A DNA stretch of 64,000 nt from NCBI RefSeq assembly GCF_001625215.2, contig NC_030386.2, forward strand, positions 21,732,545 to 21,796,544. The letters are read 5' to 3'. The notes under the pieces are model-generated. The model had not been told where the DNA came from and made no database searches. It worked only from the letters and a program-made list of their open reading frames with translations. This stretch comes from Daucus carota subsp. sativus. Its lineage: Eukaryota; Streptophyta; Magnoliopsida; Apiales; Apiaceae. A program made the translations under genes and the position numbers. Within the stretch, counting starts at the first letter, position 1, and each line of letters starts with the position of its first letter. Positions 1 to 11,760 of this stretch are shown here, piece by piece.

Positions 1-2289
1 ATACTAGATTTTTAAGTTATACATATAAGTATATAAGGACATGTTTACTGAATTTATATGTTTAAATTAATCTTCCATTTAAATATTGTTTCGTGTTCAT
101 AATATAAGAATATCATGAAATAAATTTAAATGTCAAGCTATTAACATACTGCATTGTAAGATCTCTCTAAATCATTAATCTTATTTTCTTGGACGTATCT
201 TTTTGAGTGTATAGTCATAACAATTATGTCCATAAACTGGAGAAAAAATAAATGCAGCAACATATATGGCAAAAAATAATAGTTGCTTATGAGCTGATGC
301 ATGGTTGTAATATACAACTTGACACTCATGTTCTAGTGAGCCCGGGGTGGATAAAAGGGTTTTTTTATATTTCTATTTAAGTGGTTTCTATTTGATCATT
401 TGTGTGTGTGTGTGTGTGTATCCATATGACCATATAGATCATATACAAAAACACAATTCCCTATGACAACAAATAAGAACCATTAACTGGTTCAAAAAAC
501 TTGTTCGATACTCAGAAGCTAGAAAGCAAGGGTGCGCACCCGATGCGGCGGAGTGCAGCAGTGCGCGGAAGTGTGACAGCATACGAACGGAGTGCGGCAC
601 CTGGTGTGTCGCCATATTTATTGACCGGAATTCGAGGGGGTGAAGGATAATAGGGGGTGTGGGAGGGGCACTTTTGGTATTTTGTGGTCTCCGTCACCAC
701 CATCGGGCAGCTTTTTTCTTCTTCTGCCATCTCCGTTCTTTCTTTGCAAATAATGATATATGTTATAATGGATTCAATAATCAATGGCTAATATATATGT
801 ATATTCGTGTTTATATTTATGTATTATTAATGTATGTACTATTTTCCAACTATGCATGTATATATGTGACTAATTTATTTTTGACTTTTAGTTTCACAAA
901 CAAATTTTTTGGGTATCAACTCTTACTGCGGTATCTTTTAGAAATAACCACCTTAATTTAATTTATTGAGTCTAAAATAATGTATTTTGGTTGTCTTTAA
1001 TCATTAAATATGATGACTTAATTTATTTAACTATTATGTGTAATTATTATGGAATTCTTGATTCTTGAATTTTAATACACACACACACACACACACAAAG
1101 CACATATATAATGTATATTTTTATCGTTTTAATATTGTTGAATCCCCCGGCACCTGAATCCCAATATTTTTTAATTTGCCGAAATCCTGAATCCTTGCCC
1201 CGCGCATCTGCCCCCATGCTTCCTAGCTCAGAAGGCTTCATATGATAATCCAATTATTCTACTATGATTTCCTTCAGAATTTTATTTTCGCCATACTTGA
1301 TTCTCAAACACCTGAAAAATGTTGTTTATTTCTCTTTGAACTCAATATAAGTGTGTAATTTTGGAAAATCAACAATATCAATATTTTTCGGATAAAGCAT
1401 TTGATTTTGGAGGAACACACTTTAGGGGTTAGTTTTGCAAACACTGAAGTTATATATCAGTTTAGTCAAAATTTAATTGTCCAGTTTGGAAAACCAATCG
1501 CTTTCAATAAATTTAATTATATAAGTTCTATAATAAACTTTTGAATTTAAAGTCATTTCTTTAATATAAAAAAAATTAATTATTTTGTATGAACAGAAAA
1601 TACAATTACAATAATATTATGTAGTTTTTGAGTACTGAGTAGTCTTAGTTTTATTAACAGATATAAAATCAAATAACTTAGCAAGTCATAAACAACTAAA
1701 CGAATAGAATTATCTTATTTCAAGTATATATCTACCATCGTTTTGGCTTCATGTTATTATAATAACGTAGGCTACAAGTAAATAAAGAGGAGTCGGGTAA
1801 AGAGTAGAAAATATTTCACCCTATAGCTCTTATTATCCTATACGGAGGTCAATGCTTTAAGTCATGTAGATGGAATTTGTTACTACGGAAAAAATATATA
1901 TGAAGATCGTGTGGATGGCCAAATCACGGTGTGTGCTAATCAAAATATGCAACTCTGTTAATGAAAATAGTAGTAATTTCCGACTCTAGTAACATATACA
2001 ATTATACTCTCTTTTATTTGACAATGTAATATCCCTAATAGGAAATCTGACTTTCATTCTAAAACATCAGTTCACAAAAACAAATTGATAGACTTCTTAA
2101 ATTTACATTCAATATATCCCTAGACCCCAACAAATTATGATCAAGCCAACAACAGCACAAACATTTTATATCAGCAGAAAAATAGTCATCCAATTATGTA
2201 TCTCTGCCTTAAATCATTATCTTGCAACACCTAAGTATTGGCAAACAAAATTTATTCCTTATAATCAATCATACAAGTTTTGAATATAG
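1..2289. other. AT-rich gene-free stretch
   Basis: No coding region could be supported on either strand. The longest open frames here are short and resemble no family I know. The stretch holds a GT microsatellite (401-420) and an AC microsatellite (1076-1097). A GC-richer patch at about 520-720 looks like an old repeat fragment, but I cannot assign it to a family. Confidence 0.5.
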
Positions 2290-2306
2290 GGTGGGGGAGG
2301 GGGAGA

Positions 2307-2392
<86 letters not shown>

Positions 2393-2393
2393 T
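2290..2393. repeat. GA microsatellite
   Basis: About 100 bases of nearly pure GA/GGGA repeat, interrupted once by GAGC near 2384. It creates long artificial open frames of Arg-Glu and Ser-Leu on both strands, which should not be called genes. Confidence 0.95.
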
Positions 2394-2934
2394 TTACCAG
2401 GGTCAGGCGGTCAGGGCCTTTGGGCGGAAGCACAAGCACCAGATTTCCCAGCAGACTCCGAAGCAGGACCTGGGCAATCTGTAGTGTATACAGCAAACAT
2501 TTATACCCCAATCATTCAATCAATAAATCAATAAACACATCAACAGTCCTTACAAAATAAACACATCAACAGTCACGTAAACATACACAATAGAGGCAGA
2601 GTCCGAGTGAGTTTCTCACATTCATTGCCATCTTGGGGGATATTATTCTCACCGTTTTCTATCTATATAATTAAATGTATTTGATTGAATGAGTTAGGTT
2701 GTGCACAATACGAATTTGAGCCGTCGATTATAATTTTTTAATTTAATTATAAGTAATGTTTTTCTATAATCGAATTTTATAGATGATTTATTAATTTTGA
2801 ATAGAATTATGGATTGAATATTAATATTTGTTAATTTTAACAATTATTAAGATCATATTCCGTTTATATTTTACTCTAGTTTACGGTGTCATGAAATTTA
2901 TAAAATTCATTTTGATACATTTTAATAATAACAA

Positions 2935-2966
2935 CTAGCGTAAAAACCCATGCAAGGCACGGGACT
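2935..2966 (-). repeat. Helitron 3' terminal hairpin and CTAG end
   Basis: On the minus strand a GC-rich hairpin with 7-base arms (CCCGTGC and GCATGGG, one G-T pair) lies about ten bases before the terminal CTAG, and the next base is T. This spacing and sequence are those of Helitron 3' ends. A related end is found at 58823-58852. Confidence 0.65.
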
Positions 2967-4516
2967 GTATATTATATCAAAATTAAATTTTTATAAAATA
3001 ATTTATATAATTTTTTAATTATTAAAATAATAAAGAATAATATTTCATTATTTCAACTGTATCTTTTATATGCATTATAAATTATAATATTTCACTCAAT
3101 TTTCATAAATCAATTTTTTTTATAATAAAAGTTAGATTGAAACCACTATTATATTGAACACTCAAATATCATGCATGTTCTACGAGCAGAAATATTCGAT
3201 ATAACAAAATATTTTATAATCTTCTATTTAAAAAATACATATCTACAAAATGTCAAATACAAAATGGTTTTCATAAAACTTAAACCGATATAAAACAAAG
3301 CTAGTTAATCAACTAAAAAAAGTCAGTGACGATCGATTCAAACATAACGATCAACATAATCAAATTGAACATATGTGTATATCTAATATTTAATTAAAAC
3401 CACATATATTCTCTGCACAGTGTAAAAGTTTAAAGTGAAATAATAGAGAGTGTTTTATTATAGATTTATAGAATGACTATTTGAAATAGAAATACGAATC
3501 CTAAATTTGACAAGTATTACTAAATAAAAAGAAATGATTACACAAATTTTTGATTAAGTTTTAAGTTTGAAATTAAATGTCAATTTGTCACTCTCTATAA
3601 AGCGTCATAAGCGACCAAGTAAGTTGTAGATAGAAGCTACGCGTAAAGCTTCGCTTTTGTACTTAGCGGGTGAGTAAGTATTGTTTAAAATTAAGCGGCT
3701 TAAGCGGTCGTTAAGTGGAATAAGCTAGTCAAATTGATATTTAGTTGCTAATTTTTTAATTTTAAAATATTATTTTTATAATGTAATTGTAAGTATATTT
3801 AAAAAATTTTAAAAATATATACCCCTCCTTACTCATTTCTATACGTTTCTTCATTGCTCGGTACGCACTTTAATGTTTCTATAAAATATAGTCTTATAAT
3901 TTATTTTTAAAATTTTCTTTTTCTGAATAAAAATTTAAATGTCAAATTTGGATAAAAAAAATAATTTAAAATTAAGTTATAAAACTATATTTTAAGAGAG
4001 TATTAAAGTTTGTGTCGTGTAAAGTTAACGTCCCCTCATGTATACAATTCAGGGGCATGAGGAGTCTTATCAAAAATATTATAAATTTAAATTCTTATCA
4101 CAACATGATTTTATATTTAAATATACTAATATTATAACTGAATATTCACATATATATATATTTAATCCACTTACTGACCACCAATCTGTGCTTTATATAA
4201 CTCTGCAATTTGTACATGAGTTCAAAATATAATTTCTAAAATTTATTACACAACGTGTCACATTTTAATCTTCTATGATTTACCAATCTACCCCTGTTCC
4301 TGCCTATGTGTCCCCCTTTATTTGCCTCTTGATTACGTGCCTGTTTACTTTCCAGTTCCGTTTGTCATCCTTTCCACCTCCCTCCTGTTTTGCTTCTCCT
4401 GTTTTGCTTGGTCGTTCCTGAGCTACGCCTTATCCTTCGCAGTGACTTTAGCCTCTCTGTGGTGCATGGATCCCCCAACAAGGAGGTGGTCGCCCTCGTG
4501 TTATCATCACCGAGAC

Positions 4517-5350
4517 TAGGGGTGAGCAAAAAACCGATTTGAAACCGAACCGAAACCGAAACCGGTAAAAACCGGTGAAAACCGAACCGTCAAAAACCGA
4601 AACCGAAACCGAAACCGAAAAAATTAAACCGAACCGTTTTAATTGGTTCGGTTCCGGTTATATTGGAAAACCGAACCGGAAAAAACCGAACCGAACCGAT
4701 TATTAAAATATATAATTAAATATAATTTTTATAATCTATATTAATAAATTATATAAACATTTGTAAATTTTTTTAAAAATACATATGCAAATCGACGATT
4801 AATGAAAATCAGTAAATCTCTGTCCATGTAAGTTCTGAAGTCTACTGCATTTTGATACTTCATATTAGTAACCTGCCAGGAGAGGTAGTAATTATACAAG
4901 TCTGCAGTCTGTTTTAATAATTTTCTTGGCTGGCTTTTTATTCTGAATCAAATTTTCTTTATATGGGTTTCGTTTTGTTGGTGAGTCCATTTCTCTGTTT
5001 TATTGATGATTAAAGTTAAGATGCAAATCAGTGAAATCACTGTCTCTGCTCGTAATGCTCTGAAACTTTGTCATCTAAGCCTTTTAGGATTATTATTGTT
5101 GAAAGTTTGAAATCCACTCTTTATTAATTATTGTTTCTAAATTTCGCACTTCAATTTATTTTTGAATTTTGTAATTGTCGGTTTTGTAACCGAAACCGAG
5201 CCGATTAAAACCGAACCGGGTTTTTAAAACCGAAACCGAATCCGAATCCGAACCGGCGGTTGCGGTTTTCAATTTTAAAAACCGGGGATATATGGTTGCG
5301 GTTCCGGTTTTATCCCGAAACCGAGCCGAACCGGCCCATGCTCTCCCCTA
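4517..5350. mobile_element. hAT-type non-autonomous element with AACCG repeats
   Basis: The 834-base element starts TAGGGGTGAGC and ends GCTCTCCCCTA, an inverted repeat with one mismatch. It is flanked by a perfect 8-base duplication ACCGAGAC (4509-4516 and 5351-5358), the hAT signature. Both ends, about 4535-4700 and 5180-5340, are made of degenerate AACCG/AACCGAA repeats. No transposase is present. It lies inside the Helitron-like segment and is therefore probably younger. Confidence 0.9.
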
Positions 5351-5610
5351 ACCGAGACCGTCGCTGAATGTGAAACTAAATGGCTGTACATTGGACAAAG
5401 TATAAAGGGGACAAACTAATAAGCGCTAAAAAATGCTCTTTTACATGATGTCTCACAATTTTTTAAAACAAAATATCTCATTATTTTAGACCCTAGCTCT
5501 CCTGCTACAAATAGAATAGATAGATTCCCTGAGTCATGCCGATAAATAGATTATTCATCGAAAACTTTTAATGGATAATTAACACTAAGCTTATTTATAG
5601 TGGAAAGATA

Positions 5611-5995
5611 GGGGCCGTTTGGCTGAGCTTAAAAGAAATGACTTATTGCTTAAAGTAAAAAAGTGGATTAGAAGTGAGAAGTTGGTTTGAACTTATAAGC
5701 TACCAGAAGTGTTTGCATACTGCGACTTTAGGTTTTTTAAGTGTTTGGATAACTTAACTTATAAGTTGGTATTAGTTTGGCAATTTTGAAGTCATTTTCT
5801 GTTAGAAATAGAAATAAGCAGAAGTTGAGACTAAAAAAAAGCTAGGAAACCTAACTTATTTTGTGGGCTTCTTTTCGTTTAATTAAGCACTTCCTCGCGT
5901 TTGCCAAACGCACAGATAATAAGTGGAGGTGGACTTTCGGACTTTTAAGCCCATAAGCCATGCATCCAAACACCCACATAGAAACCCCGGAATGG
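5611..5995. mobile_element. hAT-like MITE, GGGCCGTTTGG type
   Basis: The left end reads GGGGCCGTTTGGCTGAGC and the right end CATCCAAACACCCAC, forming an imperfect inverted repeat. The inner part repeats AACTTATAAG and GCTTAAA motifs in both orientations. A relative in reverse orientation lies at about 50086-50437, in an intron of the CBS-domain gene. I could not define a clean target duplication, so the boundaries are approximate. Confidence 0.55.
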
Positions 5996-6989
5996 GTATC
6001 TAAAGAGCAGATAAGTGACATGACACCTTGCATTCACATAAAAAATAGGTAGTGTGTCGGTGGTAAAAAACCGCGGATAGATTGTTGCAGAAATTTATTG
6101 TCAGAAACATGGAACCCTATATTATTACTTGACAAAAACAATAAATAAATAAACATTTGTTAGTGGGAGCACATCTTTGCAGTATAAGTAATCGGACGAA
6201 TCAAATCCATCCAAGTCATTGACTTCACTTTAAAAATTAAGTATCTTACAGTAACCAAGGCGGTATTTAGTCTCATCACCAAGTTGTTTCCTTTCTTGTT
6301 ATCAGTAGTTTATACTCTGTGTAGTGTGTATCATGTATTAATTTTAATATGAACGGGTGAGAAGTTAAGAAAACGGAGAACCCCTTTCTATTTACCACAA
6401 AAGGTCTAGTTTGAGTTGTCGAATGGTTGCAGATATTGTCTGCTTATATGCATAATATTACATGGTTGTGTAACTTTAAAATTTAAGATTTCATGTAATG
6501 CAGTTCCTGGTAGAGTTTTTGTCAGGCATAGATTTTTTGTAGGGTATTAATGGAAAATATTGGTTGTTTCAATCTACCTTCAATTTGATAATCATTTTGA
6601 TCCTTCATGGTTACACTATTAGTCTTAGATGATATATTTTGTCCCAAACAAGTGTCTTGGTTAATCTTAAATATTAATGGCTTATTGGGTATGTGATATC
6701 AATGACCTCCAGCCTATACTGATTTTTGGTACTAATTTGACTCCTAGTCGTACTTGCTATCCCTACCACTCCTTGCTCTACAGTTTGTTATTTAATTCAG
6801 TTTTTATTTCAGAAGAAAAATTAATTTGGGAATGGTAGTAATACATAATGAATTAATGTCCTGAAGGCTGAAGTCTGATATCGTAGTTTATATATATTAT
6901 CACTTCTTATATTTATCTATAACCGAGGAGTTGAAAATTAGATTTACCATATGTTAAATGTAATTGATCCTTCTCTAAATATGATTACA

Positions 6990-7628
6990 TCACAGCTGCA
7001 GTTTCTGCACTAATGGCCTTCCCGAGTTCCCGTCCTCTCCCCAATCCAGCAGCTTCACTGTGGTATAAGAATGACGAAGTTTGGTGAGATCTTTCAGATA
7101 ATTAAATAAAAAGGTATAAATAGTAATCATACAAAACAATAGCAAACTTCAATTTATCTCAACTACTTTGAAAGACAATTTTCTTAAAAAGAGAACTAAT
7201 GCATCCAGTTGTATGAGAGTAGCTAAAACATATTACAAACTACAAAGAGAATGCGAGAATGGTTAAAAAAAACACAAGTTAGATAACCAAAAAAAATCAC
7301 AAATAAATTCTTGAAAGGTAGCATCAGTTTCCTCATATGTGCCCCTATATACAGGACCAAAAGTGCCTAGAGCTTTACAGTATTTTATCTCCAGCTTACA
7401 TAGATCAAGCTCCCAATCTTCTTTAGGCCGAGGCAAATATGGTTTCAAGTTAATTGACGGATTCCTATTCAAGTGCTTCTCCAACTGAACATCCATATTC
7501 TTGAGAGAAACTCTCTCTGCGCAGAAGATTATCATCTCTTTAACACTAAGACTACTTGTCGCTCTCCTCCAATTATCTTTTAGGCTAAGTTTCGCTCTTC
7601 CCCTAATTAAATCAAACCCCAATTCCAC
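6990..7628 (-). pseudogene. Captured fragment of Raf-like protein kinase (HT1/STY-like)
   Basis: The open frame at 7628-7310 contains NMDVQLEKHLNR, a linker, KEDWELDLCKLEIKY and a glycine loop GTFGPVYRGTYEE. This is the N-terminal region of plant group C Raf-like kinases. The next family exon follows at about 7058-6990, starting VKLLDWGEDG, which carries the expected catalytic lysine. After it the kinase similarity stops: no HRD or DFG region is found downstream. It is therefore a two-exon fragment of about one fifth of a kinase. It sits in the same orientation as the other captured fragments. Confidence 0.7.
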
Positions 7629-8184
7629 ATCTCCATATTCAATTTTTAAGCAAGTAAATAATTATAATAGGATATTATTGTTTGTGTAGTTATATACCCA
7701 TTACCAGATCATCAGCAATGTGGAGGCTAGTATCTTTTTTTTAGACGCGCATAATCAATTTCAGCAAACTTGATTACTCTGTTAAGTGTATAATTGTGTG
7801 AATGTCATCTTAAGCTAGATTTGCATTCCTATTATCTTGGACTTTATTGCTGAAGCCTACTATGTGCTGAACTATCGAGTGAGACTGTCATCGTAGAAGT
7901 ACCAAATGTCCGGTTTAAATGGACAGCATCTTTACATTGTAAGTAGAGGTCTTATACATAACATGTATAAGAACTGGGGCCGCACTTGCATCCGAGTTGA
8001 TTATGAAATTTAGTCAAAAACAACATTCCACACACCAGTTTCTTCACCCAGCTAGCTCTACAAGAAATGTAAGAGTAATAAAATCTGAATTTGAATTTCT
8101 TATCTAGTTCCAACAACTAAATTTTTAGGGTAACTTTACGGTTTGCATGCATACAATAACATACTGGCAGAAGGGAATATACAG

Positions 8185-8264
8185 AATCTTGAATTTTGTA
8201 GCCTGTGTAGTAGTAGCCAGGCCTGCAATTCCATGTCCAACAATGACTATATCTTGTTTCTGGC
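8185..8264 (-). pseudogene. Captured fragment of FAD-dependent monooxygenase
   Basis: On the minus strand, directly after boron-transporter-like sequence, the frame reads [17 protein letters not shown], the dinucleotide-binding GxGxxG start of plant FAD monooxygenases of the MO1/urate-hydroxylase-like type. Similarity fades within about 25 residues. Only the first exon piece seems present. The fragment is short, so the family call rests on this motif alone. Confidence 0.55.
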
Positions 8265-8620
8265 TCTAAACACTACTTTGATGGCCTGTTGAATGAATAG
8301 AAAAAAAATCAACATGCCAAAGAGTTCATCAGCAGTCCTGGTGAATCTACTGATGATACTGCCAGCATTGAACATTGCTAGAAGAAAAGTAAAATGGAGG
8401 TCCAAATACAAACGCTGTTGATAAAACATGCATTTCTATTTTTATAAAATGACTCATGTATAGAGTTAGTATAGGAAAAGAAGGCGACAAACTTACCATC
8501 CAGCACATGCTATAAACAGGTGTCCACCTAAACTGCTGCTATATTTGGCAATTTGGTATAATACTGTATACATATAAACTGTTGGTTCCAGAGAACCACT
8601 TAAAATAGAATCCTGCGCTG
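8264..8620 (-). pseudogene. Captured fragment of boron transporter (BOR-like)
   Basis: Two exon-like pieces match the transmembrane part of BOR/SLC4-type borate exporters. The piece at about 8620-8494 reads LEPTVYMYTVLYQIAK and ends GHLFIACAGW before a good GTAAGT donor. The piece at about 8390-8270 reads [20 protein letters not shown], then a run ending FIQQAIK. In the family these two segments are adjacent, so order and splice position fit a genomic capture with its intron. The rest of the transporter is absent. The 5' end joins galactosyltransferase sequence without a gap and the 3' end joins FAD monooxygenase sequence. Confidence 0.7.
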
Positions 8621-8812
8621 CTCTAGCTGCAGCGAGCTCCACTCCATAATTTGATATAGTTTTGTCCAATGTCCTACCAGTGAAGTGGTCAAACAAGTCA
8701 TTTGGGATTTAATTGCAATCTTAAGTAAACAAGAACTCACTGTATCGCATTTGGACTCCTAGTCCATGCAACTTTCCCTAATATATCTTCAATTTCACCC
8801 TTTACATATTTT
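8600..8812 (-). pseudogene. Captured N-terminal exons of beta-1,3-galactosyltransferase
   Basis: Minus-strand exon-like pieces read EIEDILGKVAWTRSPNAIQ (about 8800-8742, followed by a donor-like GTGAGT) and TLDKTISNYGVELAAARAAQ (about 8675-8610). Together they match the stem region of plant B3GALT proteins (GT31 family, Golgi type II membrane enzymes). The frame just upstream (8870-8815) contains an in-frame stop. The second piece runs straight into boron-transporter sequence. No catalytic region follows it; catalytic exons lie on the other side, at 9063-9629. Confidence 0.65.
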
Positions 8813-9062
8813 TCCTACAACTGCTGCAGAAACTCACCGACAATCCGGTCAGATTCTACTGCAGCAGTCCTTGCGAGACCTTTAAAACTTAACATTTAAT
8901 CAGTAGATGTATTTAACTTTGCTTTTTATAGCTAAGACTACTGGCATCTACTATATTAGGATTAATAATTTGATTTTAATATTAGAACAAAACCTTTTAC
9001 CCATATACTTGTATAAGAAAATAAGATAAATCTAAAGATGTTTAGCTTACAAATATACTTAC

Positions 9063-9629
9063 TTTTGGGCAAGGACTGGATCAGACTTCATGCATCCAAT
9101 ATATATTCTGGGCTTCATCCGATGTCTTACTAATGTTTCTCCTAGTGTTGCTGCAAGGTAATGAAATGAAGCTCGAGTTAGAGGATAGCAAGTTACAAAA
9201 ATCAGAAGTATAGCATAACCACTTACGTAAATAATCTACATAAAAATTGAATTCACTTGTTCTTGTTAACAGATAAAAATTAGGCTTAAATTGAGGAAAG
9301 ATGTTTGTCAACATCTTAATTGGTTTCATTCTTGAACGGGGAAATGGAGTGCGGCATAATATTTTATTGTGATCATTTCCTCCAGCTCCTTATCAACAAA
9401 ATAATCAATTAAGTGGATTTGTGCCTAATAAGCCAGGACAACAATTTGAAACTTGATCCTGCACATTTGGAATTTTAAGCAGGAAATGATGAAAACATAA
9501 ACACTGAGTAGTACAGAAGAAGAGAAAAATAATACATAAGCTACAAAACCTTACCAGCCTTATAAAATCTCCATGCTTTCAGCCCTCTGCTTCAATGGCT
9601 CTGTTTAGTATACCCCCCACTGTGGCACT
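9063..9629 (-). pseudogene. Captured catalytic-region exons of beta-1,3-galactosyltransferase
   Basis: Two exon-like pieces with acceptor and donor sites lie on the minus strand. 9629-9555 encodes GGILNRAIEAEG, a stop codon, then KHGDFIRL. 9150-9063 encodes [19 protein letters not shown] followed by [11 protein letters not shown]. Both are hallmark stretches of plant B3GALT (GT31) enzymes. The exon that should lie between them, with the DxD motif (VDDDVHVN in the family), was not found. The in-frame TGA and missing exon make this a non-functional fragment. Confidence 0.7.
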
Positions 9630-10091
9630 GAAAATATAGCTGGTTAATCATTTTAATCTCTTACACAGAAAACAATGGATGATATGATTGTAAAGGAAAA
9701 TTCAAGAAGCAGCGTTTCAGAAACACAAGATTATCCCTGGCTTTAAATATCGAATGTCTTTGATCAGGTACAACTTCGTCTTGCCAAGTTTTTTAAGGAA
9801 ACCATCCATTGGAAGAATGGTGTGCCTCGTAAACCCAATTGATATACACACAAACATTAAAGCACGGACAATATACAAACTGAGAAACTGTTATAGATCA
9901 CGAAGAAAATGAGGAGTATTGAGCGGAAAACGATCAGGCTACTCGGGTCTAGAATACACGAGTGTAATCGAGTATAATAGTTGAGGGTATGATCGAAATT
10001 ATGTAAGAACTGAGGGTATATACGGAATTTCACAGGTATTATTTTTGCTCTTTTTGCCCCTGGTTCTCCTTTAATATATAGAAGTAGAAGA

Positions 10092-11215
10092 TTATGTTAT
10101 CAACTATAATATGTCGTTCGTCAGATGTATAAAGTTACTAAAAAATAAAAAAATTAAAATCGTTAAATTATAGTTTATACAATTCTAAACTTTAATATTA
10201 TAACATTTTATAAATTTAATAGAACCGGATTTTAATTGACATTCTTCGCATTGATTTAATAATAGTGAATAGTTTGACGAAATACAAAAATTATTTTATT
10301 AGGCTTAAAGGTTTAATTTAGAGGAAAAATTTCTCGAATCTAGTTCTTTACAAAAAAAATATTCAATAAAATATATGTAATGAGATAATTTTTCTAAAGT
10401 GATAGTATGTTCTAAATTCTATTATTGTTGAGAATATGTTTAATCTAAAAATGTAATTTTCTCAATATGGGGAAGTTGGCTTGTTTAAAATTTTCAAACA
10501 ATTTTCTAAAGAAATTGTTGAATTAAAAATATTCTATTTCATCAAGATGTCGGTTCTGACCCGGCATGAACCGTGAAAGTTGACAAGCCAGTTATCGTTC
10601 GAAGAACTGTAATTCACAAACCGGCATCATTGGGACTTGATACGAACCGGCACGCCAACTTGCCGACCTACGAATCAACAGCCCGTGAACTAACGTTCAC
10701 CTGCCAAAGTACTGAGTGCCCGCACACTCGCACACCATGTCCGATTGCCAATTGTTATATAAAAATTTATTATCGATTTTATAAGAATTATTGTAATTTA
10801 AAACTTATTAAAGGTTACACTTGCAAGTTACACTTGTTAATAAAAATAAAACTTAAAATTGGGAAAAAAATACAAAACAGGCAACAGTGAGTCAGTGACT
10901 CACACTCGCACACATGCACAAATATAACGCACAACTGCACTCAAACAAACTGAACCGCCGCAACCAACTCGTCAAAACGTCAATCCACATACCCGTCAAA
11001 CCCACCAAACGGTTCTTCTTTCTCTCATCCCGGCCCGGCACACCTATGCAGTCATGCCAATTACATGCCTGGCAAAATCAGTTCGGACCGCGATCAAACC
11101 GGCCTGGCCCGACACACTCATTCGACCGATTCCATTTGTCACTTCATGGGCTTCTTGATGTAGATAACATAAAACTGAAAAGGTCATTATTTCCAATTAC
11201 GCGAAAGGACATGTG
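10092..11215. other. Intergenic, unassigned repeat-like DNA
   Basis: AT-rich to about 10540, then a GC-richer patch (10550-11215) with many ACCGGC, CACAC and CCGGCCC words and two open frames of about 100 codons. The frames show no domain or motif I recognise. The composition suggests an old transposon remnant rather than a gene. Confidence 0.4.
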
Positions 11216-11475
11216 AGGAATCGTTTAGTTGTTACAGTAGTTTTTTATGGGGTCATTTGTTTCGAGTCGGTATTGGGTAGGAATAGTAGTCGGATTAATA
11301 TGATATGAAGTTAAAGGTCATTTTTTATATCATGTGTTTGGTTGAATGATGTCCTGAATATCTTTGATTTTTAATATTATTAGATAATTAATTGTAATTA
11401 ATTTAAAGTATTATTTAATTGAAACTTTTATATGATTTTCAGTTATTGAATTAGTTTTCTAGCATATATACATAC

Positions 11476-11506
<31 letters not shown>

Positions 11507-11508
11507 AT

Positions 11509-11547
<39 letters not shown>

Positions 11548-11760
11548 GGATATGTATATGAAATAAAAAGAAAAAACTTTAATTCCTCGTATACATGCAT
11601 GAAACCCACCTCCCTACTTGAATATGAAAAACTCATATTTTGTAAGTTTAAGAAATAGATTTGAAAACAACTTTTTCTTAACCAAACACGTGATATGAAT
11701 TTGGAACGAACAAACTCCGTATTTCATACTTGAAGACCTCGACGACCCCTAAACAGAATT
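11216..11760. mobile_element. Foldback MITE with internal microsatellite
   Basis: The two ends form a long imperfect inverted repeat. Clear matching parts are ATATCATGTGTTTGGTTGAA at about 11327 and the reverse complement of TTAACCAAACACGTGATAT at about 11678-11696. The centre is a TATG/TG/TA microsatellite (11464-11547). Boundaries and family are uncertain; no target duplication was defined. Confidence 0.45.

Larger units (their letters stand above)
2935..10091 (-). mobile_element. Non-autonomous Helitron with captured gene fragments
   Basis: Read on the minus strand, the right boundary begins with TC after a host A (10092) and continues TTCTACTTC, TATATATTAAAGG, AGAACC, like plant Helitron 5' ends. 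The left boundary ends with a hairpin (CCCGTGC, CTT, GCATGGG), a T-rich spacer, and CGCTAG followed by host T (2934). This is the A^T insertion rule with a CTRR 3' end and no target duplication. No Rep or helicase domain is visible, so it would be non-autonomous. It holds exon fragments of at least four unrelated plant genes, all on the minus strand, plus a nested hAT element. The pairing of the two ends is inferred: each end looks right, but they could belong to different elements. Confidence 0.55.

Noticed and set aside
2222..2560. Open frames over the GA microsatellite on both strands
   Set aside because: The protein is pure Arg-Glu or Ser-Leu repeat from a simple sequence; no conserved part.
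10573..11216. Two adjacent 100-codon plus-strand frames
   Set aside because: Composition is repeat-like (ACCGGC, CACAC words), and no family similarity was seen.
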